Positions 1 through 8,662 of a stretch of 57,052 nucleotides of DNA are shown here, piece by piece; within the stretch, counting starts at the first letter, position 1; each line of letters starts with the position of its first letter. The notes under the pieces are model-generated. The model saw only the letters and a list, made by a program, of their open reading frames with translations, had not been told where the DNA came from and made no database searches. Source of the stretch: Candidatus Dormiibacterota bacterium (GTDB lineage Bacteria > Chloroflexota > Dormibacteria > Dormibacterales > Dormibacteraceae). The stretch is taken from NCBI GenBank assembly GCA_003151935.1, contig PLYZ01000050.1:2036-59087 (forward strand), read 5' to 3'. The position numbers were made by a program, and so were the translations under genes.

Positions 1-1134
1 GAAGACCGCGAAAACGAGGGCGACCTCGTCGTGGCTGCGCAGCTGGTCACTCCAGAGCACATCAGCTTCATGACCCGCCACGGTTCGGGCCTCGTCTGCA
101 TGCCGATCATCTCGAGGCGACTCGACGAGCTCGGCATTGCACCCATGGTCGAGCGCAACACGAGCCGGCTCGGCACCGCGTTCAGCGTGAGCATCGACGC
201 CAAGGACATCACGACCACGGGCGCTTCCGCTCATGACCGCGCCGCCACGATTCGCAAAGTCCTCGAACCATCGGCGAGGGAATCCGACTTCTCGATGCCC
301 GGGCACACGTTTCCGCTCCGGGCCGCCCAAGGGGGAGTGCTGACCCGTGCCGGTCAGACCGAAGCGGCCGTCGATCTCGCGATCCTGGCCGGCCTGTACC
401 CGGCCGGCGTGATCACCGAGCTCATGAAGTCCGACGGAACCATGGCGCGCATGCCGGAGCTCGAGCGCTTCGCGGCTGAGCACGAGATCATGCTCATCAC
501 AGTCGAGCAGATCATCGCCTACCGCCGCCGGAACGAGAAGCTGATCGCCCGGCGCGTCGAAGCCACGATTCCTATCGGTGACAAAGAGCCGCGGCTCTGG
601 AAGCTGTACGCCTACGAGGACATCCTTCGAAAAGAGAATCACCTGGCCCTCGTCCTGGGCGAGATCGACCCCTCGACGCCGGTGCTCCTGCGGGCTCACT
701 CCGAATGCCTCACGGGCGACATCTTCGGAAGCTTGCGGTGCGATTGCGGCGCGCAGCTCCATGCAGCGATGGAGATGATTGCCGCCGACGGCGTGGGCGT
801 CATCCTGTACATCCGGCACCAAGAAGGTCGCGGGATCGGGCTATTGGACAAGCTGCACGCATACAACCTGCAGGACAGCGGACTCGACACGGTCGAGGCC
901 AACGAGGCGCTCGGCCATCCCGCGGACAAGCGGGACTATGGAATCGGGAGCCAGATCCTCTACGACCTCGGCGTGCGCAAGATCAGGCTGCTCACGAACA
1001 ACCCCAAGAAGATCTACGGCCTGGAAGGGTTCGGTCTCGAGGTGGTCGAGCGCGTCCCGATCCAGGTCTCGCCAAACCCGCACAACGAGCGGTACCTGAA
1101 GACCAAGAAAGACAAGCTCGGGCACCTGCTCTAA
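1..1134 (+). CDS. ribBA: Bifunctional DHBP synthase / GTP cyclohydrolase II, 5' end cut off
   Basis: Makes both riboflavin precursors: the RibB half converts ribulose 5-phosphate to 3,4-dihydroxy-2-butanone 4-phosphate, and the RibA half opens GTP to a diaminopyrimidine. The reading frame is already open at base 1, and its first codons give the RibB substrate/metal motif EDRENEGDL, so the start lies upstream of the window. About 377 residues are visible. RibB spans roughly residues 1-185. RibA follows with the zinc signature C-x10-C-x-C in HSECLTGDIFGSLRCDCG and the GTP-site motif RHQEGRGIGL. The TAA stop is 3 nt before ribH, so the two are surely one operon. An FMN riboswitch, if present, would be outside the window. 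Confidence 0.97.
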   Translation, partial: EDRENEGDLVVAAQLVTPEHISFMTRHGSGLVCMPIISRRLDELGIAPMVERNTSRLGTAFSVSIDAKDITTTGASAHDRAATIRKVLEPSARESDFSMPGHTFPLRAAQGGVLTRAGQTEAAVDLAILAGLYPAGVITELMKSDGTMARMPELERFAAEHEIMLITVEQIIAYRRRNEKLIARRVEATIPIGDKEPRLWKLYAYEDILRKENHLALVLGEIDPSTPVLLRAHSECLTGDIFGSLRCDCGAQLHAAMEMIAADGVGVILYIRHQEGRGIGLLDKLHAYNLQDSGLDTVEANEALGHPADKRDYGIGSQILYDLGVRKIRLLTNNPKKIYGLEGFGLEVVERVPIQVSPNPHNERYLKTKKDKLGHLL

Positions 1135-1137
1135 GCC

Positions 1138-1602
1138 GTGGGCGAGAAGGGTGCTAAGCCCGACCTGAGCGGGAGCGAGCTGAACATTGCGGTGGTGGTG
1201 GCTCGGTTCAACGAGGATGTGTCAAAGCGCCTCCTGCGCGGTGCTCTGGGAGTGCTCGAAGAGCACGGCGTCGAGGATCCCGACGTTTACTGGGTTCCCG
1301 GCTCGCTTGAGCTTCCGGTCACGGCGCTCGCGCTTGCCGAGAAAGGCGGCCACGACGCGATCGTCTGCCTCGGCTGCGTGATCCGGGGTGAGACATACCA
1401 CTTCGAGGTGGTGGCCGGCCAGGCCGCTGCGGGTGTGATGCAGGTGCAGCTCGACACCGGGGTGCCGATCACCTTCGGAGTGCTGACCACCGACGACAAG
1501 GAGCAGGCGTTCGCCCGCTCAGGTCCGAAGAACAACAAAGGCGCGGAGGCGGCCGAGGCGGCCATCGAGATGGCCAACCTGCTGCGAAACATCCAGGGCT
1601 AG
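1138..1602 (+). CDS. ribH: 6,7-dimethyl-8-ribityllumazine synthase
   Basis: Condenses the two products of the RibBA pathway branches to 6,7-dimethyl-8-ribityllumazine, the penultimate riboflavin intermediate. It is a cytosolic enzyme that forms large oligomers. The 154-residue length is normal. Family motifs are VARFN near the N-terminus, VPGSLELP for substrate binding, the catalytic region GCVIRGETYHFEVV, and FGVLTTDDKEQAFAR. It starts with GTG 3 nt after the ribBA stop, consistent with coupled translation. It ends at 1602, and about 160 nt without a gene then separate it from a convergent gene; I see no clear terminator with a T-run there. Confidence 0.97.
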   Translation: MGEKGAKPDLSGSELNIAVVVARFNEDVSKRLLRGALGVLEEHGVEDPDVYWVPGSLELPVTALALAEKGGHDAIVCLGCVIRGETYHFEVVAGQAAAGVMQVQLDTGVPITFGVLTTDDKEQAFARSGPKNNKGAEAAEAAIEMANLLRNIQG

Positions 1603-1764
1603 CCGGTCCTTAACAACCTGGGTTGCCGCCGGTCTGCTCCAGCCGTAATCTGACCCGCGGTTCGGAGCGCGGATGGGGGCAATCAGTTGGTCCAATCCTT
1701 ATCGCCGCTATGCGCGCAGGATCCGCCAGGGAGTGGGAGGGCCCGCAGGGCACAGCATTTTGAG

Positions 1765-3159
1765 CTAGCCGGCGGTCGAGATTGCAACCACGCCGCTGCC
1801 CGCCGGCGCCACGACAAATCCGTCGGTCGCAGCCGGAGTGCTGAAATGCTGCGCCGAGCCGAGCCCGATCGAGTAGACGACCGAACCCGACGACGGGTCG
1901 AGCGCGTAAAGCGTGCCCGAGCCCGGTTCGATCGCCCAGACCGCCCCGGCAGCAATGATCGGCGAGCCAAGCGCCGGATGTGCGGCGTGCCACGCGACCT
2001 CCACGGAGCTCGAGCCGACCGCCAGGGCATACAACCCGTCCGCGCACGGCACGAAAACCGTGGAACGCGACCACGCCGTCCCGCCCCACGAACCCGAGCA
2101 CACGCGGCGACTCGCCACCTCACCGCCAACCTCGCCCAGGCTCCCAAGCTTCAACACGTACGCCACGCCCTCCTTGCCGATCGCAAGTACGACGCCCAGC
2201 GAAGGCAATACCGTCGCGCCGACCGAGCCCAGGTCCGTGTCGCTCGCATTCAGCGCCACCCAGTTCGATGGCGCGAAGTACGAAAGGACCGAGTGCAGGT
2301 CCGGCGAGAGCTGGATGACCGCGTTGCTGTAGTCGAAGCTCGACTGGGAGGCACCATTTCCGCTCACCACGTAAACGCTGCCATCAGGCCCTATCGTCGG
2401 ACCCTCCGCGCTCCAGATACCCGCCTCACGCGCGCTCGGCACCTCGTACGAGACCGACGCCCCGCTCTTGAGCGGGACCCCGACCACATAACCGTGGTAC
2501 GCACCGCAGTCTCCATACAGCCCGCCCAGCGGCACATAGACAAAGTCAGCACCGAGCGCCAGCGCTCCACGCTCTTGCTGCACCGCGGGGTTGGACCCGG
2601 CCGGGTCGACATCTCGCTGCGAGACAACCGACCCATCGGCAAGGCTCAGCGTGAACAGCATGTGGTGGTGGCCGCTCAGGAATGCGACGACGTACAGCCT
2701 GCCGGTGACCGGGTCGGCGGCGGGAGTGCCCGTGATACCGGTGACCGGGCCGATGTCGCCGCACGGCAATGAGCCGGAGGCCACCGGTTCGCCGAGATGA
2801 ACCTTCCAGACCACCGATCCGCTGAACAGGTCCAGCGCGTACACGGTGTTGTTTTCGGTTGCCGCCAGGACGTGGCCCGCGACGATCAGTGGGGACGCAT
2901 AGACGGCGCCGTCGAGGTGCGCCGTCCAGGCGATTGCGGGATTGCTGACGGGTGGAACCGCCGGCCCCAGGCCACTGCGAGCACTGTTTCGGTGGTATTC
3001 AACCCAGTCGGCCCCGAGCGCGGGGGATGGGGAGGCCTGGTGGGGAGACGGAGCAACCGATGTCTCCGGCGCCGGCGATCCCGACCCGCAGGCCGTCTGC
3101 ACCAAGGCCAGAGTCAACCCAAGCAGAGTCGCGGCCAAGACCCTATCGACCGATGTCAA
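1765..3159 (-). CDS. PQQ-type beta-propeller lipoprotein
   Basis: Predicted exported lipoprotein of 464 residues. I start it at TTG 3159 because this gives a clean signal peptide ending in the lipobox VQTAC (Cys24), followed by a Ser/Pro/Ala-rich linker. The frame is open further upstream, but that extension is Arg-rich and lies over the neighbouring gene. The mature part has repeated blade-like segments such as GAVYASPLIVAGHVLAA and NTVYALDLFSGSVVWKVHLG, typical of PQQ/BamB-like propeller repeats. No catalytic residues can be assigned, so its role may be scaffolding, ligand binding or quinoprotein-like. The TTG overlaps the upstream TGA by 4 nt (TTGA), so it is coupled to the PPOX gene. Confidence 0.75.
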   Translation of the reverse strand: MTSVDRVLAATLLGLTLALVQTACGSGSPAPETSVAPSPHQASPSPALGADWVEYHRNSARSGLGPAVPPVSNPAIAWTAHLDGAVYASPLIVAGHVLAATENNTVYALDLFSGSVVWKVHLGEPVASGSLPCGDIGPVTGITGTPAADPVTGRLYVVAFLSGHHHMLFTLSLADGSVVSQRDVDPAGSNPAVQQERGALALGADFVYVPLGGLYGDCGAYHGYVVGVPLKSGASVSYEVPSAREAGIWSAEGPTIGPDGSVYVVSGNGASQSSFDYSNAVIQLSPDLHSVLSYFAPSNWVALNASDTDLGSVGATVLPSLGVVLAIGKEGVAYVLKLGSLGEVGGEVASRRVCSGSWGGTAWSRSTVFVPCADGLYALAVGSSSVEVAWHAAHPALGSPIIAAGAVWAIEPGSGTLYALDPSSGSVVYSIGLGSAQHFSTPAATDGFVVAPAGSGVVAISTAG

Positions 3160-3458
3160 AGACCCCAGCTGAACTTCCGCACGGGTTCGAGCCGCGCGCG
3201 AGCGGGCGCGATGAGGCGGGCGTGTCCCTGGATCGCCACCCCGCGCTTCGGGCCCATAGCGTCCACCACCATCGCCGCCCTCGGCTCGGACTCGAGGTTG
3301 CGCAGCTTGACGCCGTCCACGTCGAACTCGAGCGCCCCCTCGTCGTCCACGGCGTACATCACCGGCGCGACATGCGGCCATCCGGACGGTCCGACGGTGG
3401 CGAAGCGACCGATTCGCTGTGACCTCAGGAACTCGATTTCGGCGTCACTGAACACCAT
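3156..3458 (-). CDS. PPOX-family flavin/F420-binding protein
   Basis: Small protein of 100 residues resembling the pyridoxamine 5'-phosphate oxidase-like split-barrel family, in particular the PPOX class often called F420-dependent. The N-terminus (FSDAEIEFLRSQRIGRFATV, then PSGWPHVAPVMYAVDD) has the family pattern, and PRAAMVVD plus RGVAIQGHARLI are typical later strands. Members of this group reduce or bind flavin or F420 cofactors; the substrate cannot be read from sequence. It is slightly short at the C-terminus relative to 120-140 residue relatives. It is the first gene of a two-gene minus-strand operon and is divergent from the M16C protease. Confidence 0.72.
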   Translation of the reverse strand: MVFSDAEIEFLRSQRIGRFATVGPSGWPHVAPVMYAVDDEGALEFDVDGVKLRNLESEPRAAMVVDAMGPKRGVAIQGHARLIAPARARLEPVRKFSWGL

Positions 3459-3468
3459 CCGCCTTCAC

Positions 3469-3478
3469 ATCCTAGACT
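3469..3478. promoter_or_regulatory. Overlapping divergent -10 boxes
   Basis: On the plus strand TAGACT (3473-3478) lies 9 nt before the protease ATG. On the minus strand TAGGAT (complement of 3469-3474) lies 10 nt before the PPOX ATG. The two hexamers share two bases. The plus gene has no Shine-Dalgarno; the minus gene has a GAAGG within the 10 nt. Prediction from spacing only. Confidence 0.4.
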
Positions 3479-3487
3479 CAACCGTTC

Positions 3488-6430
3488 ATGGCAAAGACGG
3501 CGGACCCAAGCGTGGAAACGATCGGCGGATATTCGGTCCGGCGCCGCGAGCGACTCGACAGGCTCGACGGCGCCTACCTCGAGCTGGAGCACGACCGCAC
3601 CGGCGCCCGGCACATCCATGTCGAGTGCAACGACGACAACAACGCGTTCGCCGTCTTCTTTCCTACGGTGCCGAAGGACTCCACAGGCGTTGCGCACATC
3701 CTCGAGCACGTGGTGCTGGCGGGCTCACAGCGCTACCCGGTGCGCGATCCCTTCTTCAGCATGACGCGTCGCTCCCTGGCCACCTTCATGAATGCCATGA
3801 CGAGCGCCGACTGGACGATGTATCCGTTCAGCACTCGCAACGCCAAGGACTTCATAAACCTCCTCGACGTCTATCTCGACGCGACTTTCTTCCCGCGCCT
3901 ATCCGAGGACTCGTTCAAGCAGGAGGGAATTCGCTTCGAGTTCGAAGATCCGGCCGACCCGAAGAGCGGACTCCGCTACAAAGGCGTCGTCTTCAACGAG
4001 ATGAAAGGCGCGCTCGCGACGCCCTCGGCTGCTGTGCAGCGGGCCGTCGGCCGATCTCTGTTTCCGGGCCTCACATACGAGCACATCTCGGGCGGAGATC
4101 CGGAAGACATTCCAAACCTCACGTGGGAGCAGCTGCGCCAGTTCCACGCCACGCACTACCATCCGAGCAACGCCTACTTCTACACGTACGGCAACAGGCC
4201 GCTCGAGGAGACGCTCGAGATCATCGAGCGCAACGTGCTCTCGCGCTTCCAGCGGATCGAGGTCGACACCAGGATCCCGGACGTCAAGCGGTTCACCAGG
4301 CCGATCAAGGCAGTCGAGCCATATCCCGTCACCGCCACCGAAGACATCACAAAGAAGTCGCAGGCCCTTGTCGCCTGGGTGACCGTGCCGACCGGCGACT
4401 CCTTCCGTCAGCTTTCGATGAAGGTGCTGACCGAGGTCGTCCTGAGCAACGCGGGATCGCCGTTGCGCAAGGCGCTCATCGACTCGGGCCTCGGTACCGC
4501 GATGGCGGACGGAACCGGCTTCCAGGACGACTACCGGGAAAGCGTTTTCGGCGCCGGCCTCAAGGACGTCGCCTCGGAGGACGCCGAGAAGGTTCAGCAG
4601 GTCGTCCTCGACACCCTCGAGCTCATAGCCGATGAAGGTGTTGACCAGGCCCAGGTGGACGCGGCGATCCACCACCTCGAGTTCGAGAAGCGCGAGCGCT
4701 CCAACGCCGGCTTTCCCTACGCCCTCAAGATGCTGTTCACGGCCCTCGCGCCCTATTACTACGGCGGCGACCCGTACGACGCCCTCAACTTCGACCTTGA
4801 CCTCGAGCGCCTGCAGAAAGCGCGCGCCGACGGCCGGTTCTTCGAGAACCTCATCCGCGCCGAGCTCATCGACAACATGCACCGCGCGCTCCTGACCATC
4901 GAGCCCGATCCCGACCTCGAGGAGCGCCGGCGACGCAAGGAGCTGGATCGCCTGGCCGCGATCGAAGCCTCGCTCAGCGAGGGGGAGAAGCGGCGCATCG
5001 TCGAAGAAGCGCTGCGCCTCAAGGCGGAGCAGGAGGCCAAGCAAGACCTCTCGGCGTTGCCCACGCTCGCGCTCAGCGACATCCCGATGAAGTTCGAGGA
5101 CGTTCCAAGTCGCGACACCAGGGTGGGGCTTGCGGCGATCGAGTTCTTTCCGCAGCCGACCAACGGGATCACGTACCTCGACATCCGGTCGGACTTCGCT
5201 GGCCTGAGCGCCGAGGACAAGGAGCTCCTGCCGCTCTTCAGCCGGGTCCTCACGCAGAGCGGCGCGGCAGGCCAGGACTACGTCCAGATCGCGTCCCGCA
5301 CAGCTGCGGTCACCGGCGGCGTCGGAGCGGCGGCCCAGGTGCAATCCCTGGCCGCGCAGGAGGACTACCTCCAGTCATTCGTCATCTCGGGCCGGGCGCT
5401 GGACCGCAACGCAAAACCCTTCATCGACTTGCTGACCGACCTCACCGCGCGCCTGGAGCTGGAACCGAAGCGCCTGAAGGATGTCATCGCGGAGGCGGCG
5501 ACCCGCCTCGAGAGCTCCATCGCCGGCCTCGGCTTCCAGTTCGCGGTCCTCCGCGCCCACTCGAAGCTCACCTCGGAAGGCGCGATCAACGACCAGCTGC
5601 AAGGGATCGGGATGCTGCACGTCATGCGCCGCCTGGCCCGCCTCGACGAAAACGAGCTCGGCGACCTGATCAAGAAGCTCGACGGCATCAGGACGCGGCT
5701 GTTTCGAGCCGGCGCCGTACGCTTTGTCGTGACCTGCGAGGAGAGCATGGTCGAAACGCTCCAGCCCCTCGTCGCCGGGCTTGTCGATGCCCTGCCGCCG
5801 GGAGGACCCGGCGGTCACCCCGAGAAGCCGAAACCTCTCGAGGACGCGCCGGAAGCCCGGACCGCGCCGGTGCCGGTCGCCTTCAACGTCCGCATCTTCA
5901 AAACGGTCCGCTACACGAGCCCCGACGCCTCTGCGCTGCTCGTGCTCGCCAACTATTTGCGCGATACGTTCCTGCACCGGGAGCTTCGCGAGAAGGGCGG
6001 CGCCTACGGCGCCTTCGCACAGGCCGGCATCGGCAGCGGAACCTTCTACTTCGGTTCGTATCGCGATCCCAACATCATCCGGACGTACGAGGTGTACGAC
6101 CAGGCGGTGAAATGGGTGACCGAGAGCGAGATCGACGCCGAGGCCCTCAAGGAGGCGATCCTCGGAGCTTGCGGCGACGTCGACCCATTGGAGTCGCCGG
6201 ACATCAAGGGCCGTCGCGAGGCTACCAACCGGCTCACCGGCTTCACGCGGGAGCAGAGGGAGCGTTTCAAGCAGCGACTGCTGATGGTCTCGGCGGATGA
6301 CCTCCGCCGTGTTGCGCGCGCCTACCTGATGGTGGCTCACCCGGTGCAGGCAACCGTGGCCGGACCGGAGCTCGTCGAGACGGCCCGCAAAGAGCGGCCT
6401 GACCTCTTCGAGGTGGTAGCCCCGATTTAA
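3488..6430 (+). CDS. M16C metalloprotease, presequence protease (PreP/Cym1)-like
   Basis: Large zinc peptidase of 980 residues, the usual length for the PreP/Cym1 branch of the M16C family, which degrades short unfolded peptides inside a closed chamber made of two halves joined by a hinge. The inverted zinc motif HILEH is at residues 70-74, and the third zinc ligand is probably Glu171 in VVFNEMKGAL. The second half carries the RELREKGGAYGAFA region expected of the inactive half. No signal peptide is visible, so a cytosolic peptide-clearing role is likely. The ATG start has no Shine-Dalgarno and follows a -10-like TAGACT. It appears to be a single-gene unit, since the next gene has its own promoter-like box. 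Confidence 0.9.
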   Translation: MAKTADPSVETIGGYSVRRRERLDRLDGAYLELEHDRTGARHIHVECNDDNNAFAVFFPTVPKDSTGVAHILEHVVLAGSQRYPVRDPFFSMTRRSLATFMNAMTSADWTMYPFSTRNAKDFINLLDVYLDATFFPRLSEDSFKQEGIRFEFEDPADPKSGLRYKGVVFNEMKGALATPSAAVQRAVGRSLFPGLTYEHISGGDPEDIPNLTWEQLRQFHATHYHPSNAYFYTYGNRPLEETLEIIERNVLSRFQRIEVDTRIPDVKRFTRPIKAVEPYPVTATEDITKKSQALVAWVTVPTGDSFRQLSMKVLTEVVLSNAGSPLRKALIDSGLGTAMADGTGFQDDYRESVFGAGLKDVASEDAEKVQQVVLDTLELIADEGVDQAQVDAAIHHLEFEKRERSNAGFPYALKMLFTALAPYYYGGDPYDALNFDLDLERLQKARADGRFFENLIRAELIDNMHRALLTIEPDPDLEERRRRKELDRLAAIEASLSEGEKRRIVEEALRLKAEQEAKQDLSALPTLALSDIPMKFEDVPSRDTRVGLAAIEFFPQPTNGITYLDIRSDFAGLSAEDKELLPLFSRVLTQSGAAGQDYVQIASRTAAVTGGVGAAAQVQSLAAQEDYLQSFVISGRALDRNAKPFIDLLTDLTARLELEPKRLKDVIAEAATRLESSIAGLGFQFAVLRAHSKLTSEGAINDQLQGIGMLHVMRRLARLDENELGDLIKKLDGIRTRLFRAGAVRFVVTCEESMVETLQPLVAGLVDALPPGGPGGHPEKPKPLEDAPEARTAPVPVAFNVRIFKTVRYTSPDASALLVLANYLRDTFLHRELREKGGAYGAFAQAGIGSGTFYFGSYRDPNIIRTYEVYDQAVKWVTESEIDAEALKEAILGACGDVDPLESPDIKGRREATNRLTGFTREQRERFKQRLLMVSADDLRRVARAYLMVAHPVQATVAGPELVETARKERPDLFEVVAPI

Positions 6431-6442
6431 CCTGAGGCCGCA

Positions 6443-6448
6443 TAAAAT
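6443..6448 (+). promoter_or_regulatory. -10 box for the LiaF-like pair
   Basis: TAAAAT ends 7 nt before the GTG start at 6456. There is no Shine-Dalgarno, which suggests a leaderless transcript. No good -35 hexamer was identified. Confidence 0.45.
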
Positions 6449-6455
6449 CCCGCAC

Positions 6456-6626
6456 GTGGGTTACTGGCGGCGCGATTACTTCTGGCCGGCGGTCCTGGTC
6501 GTTGCGGGCCTCTACTTCCTGCTGAACAACCTCGGCTTGTTGGAGTGGCTGAAGCCTGAGATCGTCTGGCCCGTGGTGCTGATCGCCCTGGGCGTGTGGC
6601 TGATCATCAGGCGCTCCCGAACGTGA
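6456..6626 (+). CDS. Small two-helix LiaF-like membrane protein
   Basis: A 56-residue protein that opens with a GTG. It has two hydrophobic segments, roughly residues 9-28 and 36-51, with the pattern RRDYFWPAVLVVAGLYFLL and IVWPVVLIALGVWLII. This matches the LiaI/LiaF-like transmembrane hairpin (DUF5668 type), and the same WP...L hairpin begins the next protein, so the two are probably related by duplication. Its stop TGA overlaps the GTG of the next gene by 4 nt, implying translational coupling and a shared complex. LiaF-like proteins often modulate envelope stress sensing; no kinase or regulator is nearby, so the role here is unknown. Confidence 0.75.
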   Translation: MGYWRRDYFWPAVLVVAGLYFLLNNLGLLEWLKPEIVWPVVLIALGVWLIIRRSRT

Positions 6627-7540
6627 GCGTGGGAAGCGTTCGCCGCTACCGCAGCTTCTTCTGGCCGGCCGTCCTGATCCTGATCGGAGTCTTCGCCCTG
6701 CTCGTCAACTCAGGCGTCATCTCCACCGACCGCCTGAGCCTGCTGGCGGACCTGTGGCCCGTGATCCTCATCGTGATCGGGCTCGAGCTCCTCAGCCGCC
6801 GCGCGCTGCCAGGCCAGTCCGGAGATGTCGCCGCGGTGCTCATCGTCCTGCTCGCGGCCGGAGGCGCCATCGCCTACGTAGCCCTCGCTCCCAACCCGGG
6901 TACGACACACGCGCTCGACTCCTCGGCAGCGGTCGGGAACCTGGACCATGCCTCGCTCGAGGTCGACGCGGGCTCCGCGAACATCACGGTCGGCGGGACC
7001 AAGGCCGTTGTGCTTGATAGCGACCTCTATCACGCGCACATCACCTACTCCGGCCCGAAGCCCGACGTGAGCTTCGATCGTTCCAACGGACGCCTGCAGA
7101 TCTCGCAGAGCAACAGCGGGTTTGGGTTTCAGAGCCGCCGCTTCACTCTGGACCTACAGATCAGCTCTAACGTCCAGTGGAAGATCACTTCGAACGGAGG
7201 CGCATCCACCGAGACCTTCAACCTCGGCAACGTGCCGGTCGGCTCGATCGACATCAACATCGGGGCGAGCCGCGAGGACATCACGTTGGGACCGCCCACC
7301 GGCATCGTCCCGATCACGATCAACGGCGGAGCCTTGACGGTGCACCTCCATCGACCTCCCGGCACCGGGGCCGCCGTGACTGTTTCGGGAGGAGCGGTGA
7401 GCCTCGACTTCGACGGTCACCAGAACCGCGCCATCGGCAACCTCCAGGAGTCGACCGGCAGCGGGACTGACATGTATCGAGTGGACGTCAGCGGCGGTGC
7501 ATGCACCGTGACGATGGACCCGAACCCTCCCAGCGACTAG
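6623..7540 (+). CDS. LiaF-like membrane protein with external beta-rich domain
   Basis: Predicted 305-residue membrane protein. I chose GTG 6623 because it forms the 4-nt GTGA overlap with the upstream stop; a second GTG lies two codons later. Residues about 10-80 hold three hydrophobic segments of the LiaF-like kind (FFWPAVLILIGVFALLVNSG, LWPVILIVIGLELL, and a further helix VAAVLIVLLAAGGAIAYVAL). The rest is a Ser/Thr/Gly-rich, repetitive, probably beta-solenoid region resembling DUF4097-like adhesin domains. It likely projects outside the cell. Its stop overlaps the stop of the convergent formimidoyltransferase gene in a shared CTAG. Confidence 0.72.
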   Translation: MSVGSVRRYRSFFWPAVLILIGVFALLVNSGVISTDRLSLLADLWPVILIVIGLELLSRRALPGQSGDVAAVLIVLLAAGGAIAYVALAPNPGTTHALDSSAAVGNLDHASLEVDAGSANITVGGTKAVVLDSDLYHAHITYSGPKPDVSFDRSNGRLQISQSNSGFGFQSRRFTLDLQISSNVQWKITSNGGASTETFNLGNVPVGSIDINIGASREDITLGPPTGIVPITINGGALTVHLHRPPGTGAAVTVSGGAVSLDFDGHQNRAIGNLQESTGSGTDMYRVDVSGGACTVTMDPNPPSD

Positions 7541-8646
7541 GCCTGCTCCAGCCTTCGATCCAGGGCCGCAACCCTGGCCGTGTAGGCCGCCGCAGTCTCC
7601 AGGCTGATCGCCGCGCGCAATCCGCGCGAGGCGGCGCCCACCATAGCCTCGAGCTCGCCGTCGAGAACCCCGGCGGCACGCAGCACCGGCGCCAGCGCAG
7701 CCGCCCGCTCAGCCCCTACGAGCAGCTCCGCCTGATCGGTGCCCAGCGCCGCCAGGGCATCCGCCTCGCGCTCCAGGCGCCGCGCCAGGGCCAGACCTTC
7801 TTCGTTTCCCACATCCGCGCATCGCAGCCCTCCTGCCCTGGCCGCCGCGCCTGCCAGGCGCCCTTCCAGCAAGCGGCCGGCGCCCACCTTGTTGGCGGCG
7901 ATCGCGGGAGTCAACCCGACCAGCTGCTGCTCGCCCACGGTGACTCCCCGGCGGATCAACTCGGCGACCACCGCCGCGGGGGGCGTCTCGTCGACGCGGA
8001 AGAGGTTCATCGACAGCTGCACCCGGCCGCCCGGGAGCTCGAACACGAGAGCTTGCACGCCACGCATCCCGGCCTGCGACTCGCGCAGCGAGCGCGCAAG
8101 CGCACGCGCGTGCGCCACGTCCATCTCGGGCAGCATTACGTTGAAGGCGACCAGGGTCAGCCGCGCGCCCACTGAGACGCCGCCCGCGGTGGGGTGGAGG
8201 TCGGGGCCGCCGAGGTCAGGGACGGCGCGGCCGGCCCTGATGTCGGCCAGCGAGCGATGGTCCCCGTACCAGAAGACCGGCACGCGCAGCTCGCTCCAGA
8301 TCCGCTCGCCGACCTCTCGTGCAAGGTCACGGGCCGCGGCCAGGGTGCTCTGACCAAGCGGCACGATCGGGACCACGTCCGCGGCTCCGACGCGTGGGTG
8401 GACGCCCTCGTGCGCCCGCACGTCGATGTGCTCCACCGCGGCGGCTACCGCTGCCAGCAGCGAGTCGATGAGCCTTGCTTTTTGCGCTGCGAGCGATATG
8501 ACGACCCGGTGATGATCGTGATCCGGGTCGACATCGAGCACGTATCCGCCACCTGACGCGCCGGCGCCGGCAATGGCCGCGATGACAGCATCGCTCCGGC
8601 CCTCGGAAAAGTTGGGGACAGATTCGAAGAGGCGTTCCGATTCCAC
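7537..8646 (-). CDS. Glutamate formimidoyltransferase-like protein
   Basis: A 369-residue protein with the two formimidoyltransferase domains. The N-terminal domain begins VPNFSEGR and carries the catalytic region HIDVRAHEGVHPRVGAADVV. The C-terminal domain includes VQLSMNLFRVDETPP. The family moves a formimino or formyl group between glutamate and tetrahydrofolate in histidine breakdown or one-carbon metabolism. The last ~85 residues form an Ala-rich helical tail that is too short for a full cyclodeaminase domain and that I cannot assign. No other histidine-degradation gene is nearby. It starts with GTG, divergent from the AcuC gene 17 nt away. Confidence 0.85.
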   Translation of the reverse strand: MESERLFESVPNFSEGRSDAVIAAIAGAGASGGGYVLDVDPDHDHHRVVISLAAQKARLIDSLLAAVAAAVEHIDVRAHEGVHPRVGAADVVPIVPLGQSTLAAARDLAREVGERIWSELRVPVFWYGDHRSLADIRAGRAVPDLGGPDLHPTAGGVSVGARLTLVAFNVMLPEMDVAHARALARSLRESQAGMRGVQALVFELPGGRVQLSMNLFRVDETPPAAVVAELIRRGVTVGEQQLVGLTPAIAANKVGAGRLLEGRLAGAAARAGGLRCADVGNEEGLALARRLEREADALAALGTDQAELLVGAERAAALAPVLRAAGVLDGELEAMVGAASRGLRAAISLETAAAYTARVAALDRRLEQA

Positions 8647-8654
8647 CAGGTTGT

Positions 8655-8661
8655 TAGGGTA
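8655..8661. promoter_or_regulatory. Shared divergent -10 boxes in a palindrome
   Basis: The palindrome-like TTAGGGTAA contains TAGGGT on the plus strand (8655-8660) and TACCCT on the minus strand (complement of 8656-8661). The minus box is 9 nt before the formimidoyltransferase GTG. The plus box is 8 nt before GTG 8669, or 2 nt before GTG 8663, of the AcuC gene. No Shine-Dalgarno is seen on either side. Confidence 0.45.
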
Positions 8662-8662
8662 A

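Noticed and set aside
1603-1764. Terminator or gene in the ribH downstream gap
   Set aside because: No hairpin with T-run and no protein-like frame apart from shadows of the convergent gene.
1765-3381. Long 538-residue reading of the PQQ-like protein
   Set aside because: The first 74 residues are Arg-rich with no homology and lie over the PPOX gene; the lipoprotein signal peptide starts at TTG 3159.
2797-4635. Long 612-residue open frame on the plus strand
   Set aside because: It is Arg/Pro/His-rich shadow coding antisense to the PQQ gene and out of frame with the M16C protease; no protein-like pattern.
8647-8662. Telomere-like TTAGGG motif
   Set aside because: Single occurrence; explained better as overlapping -10 boxes.
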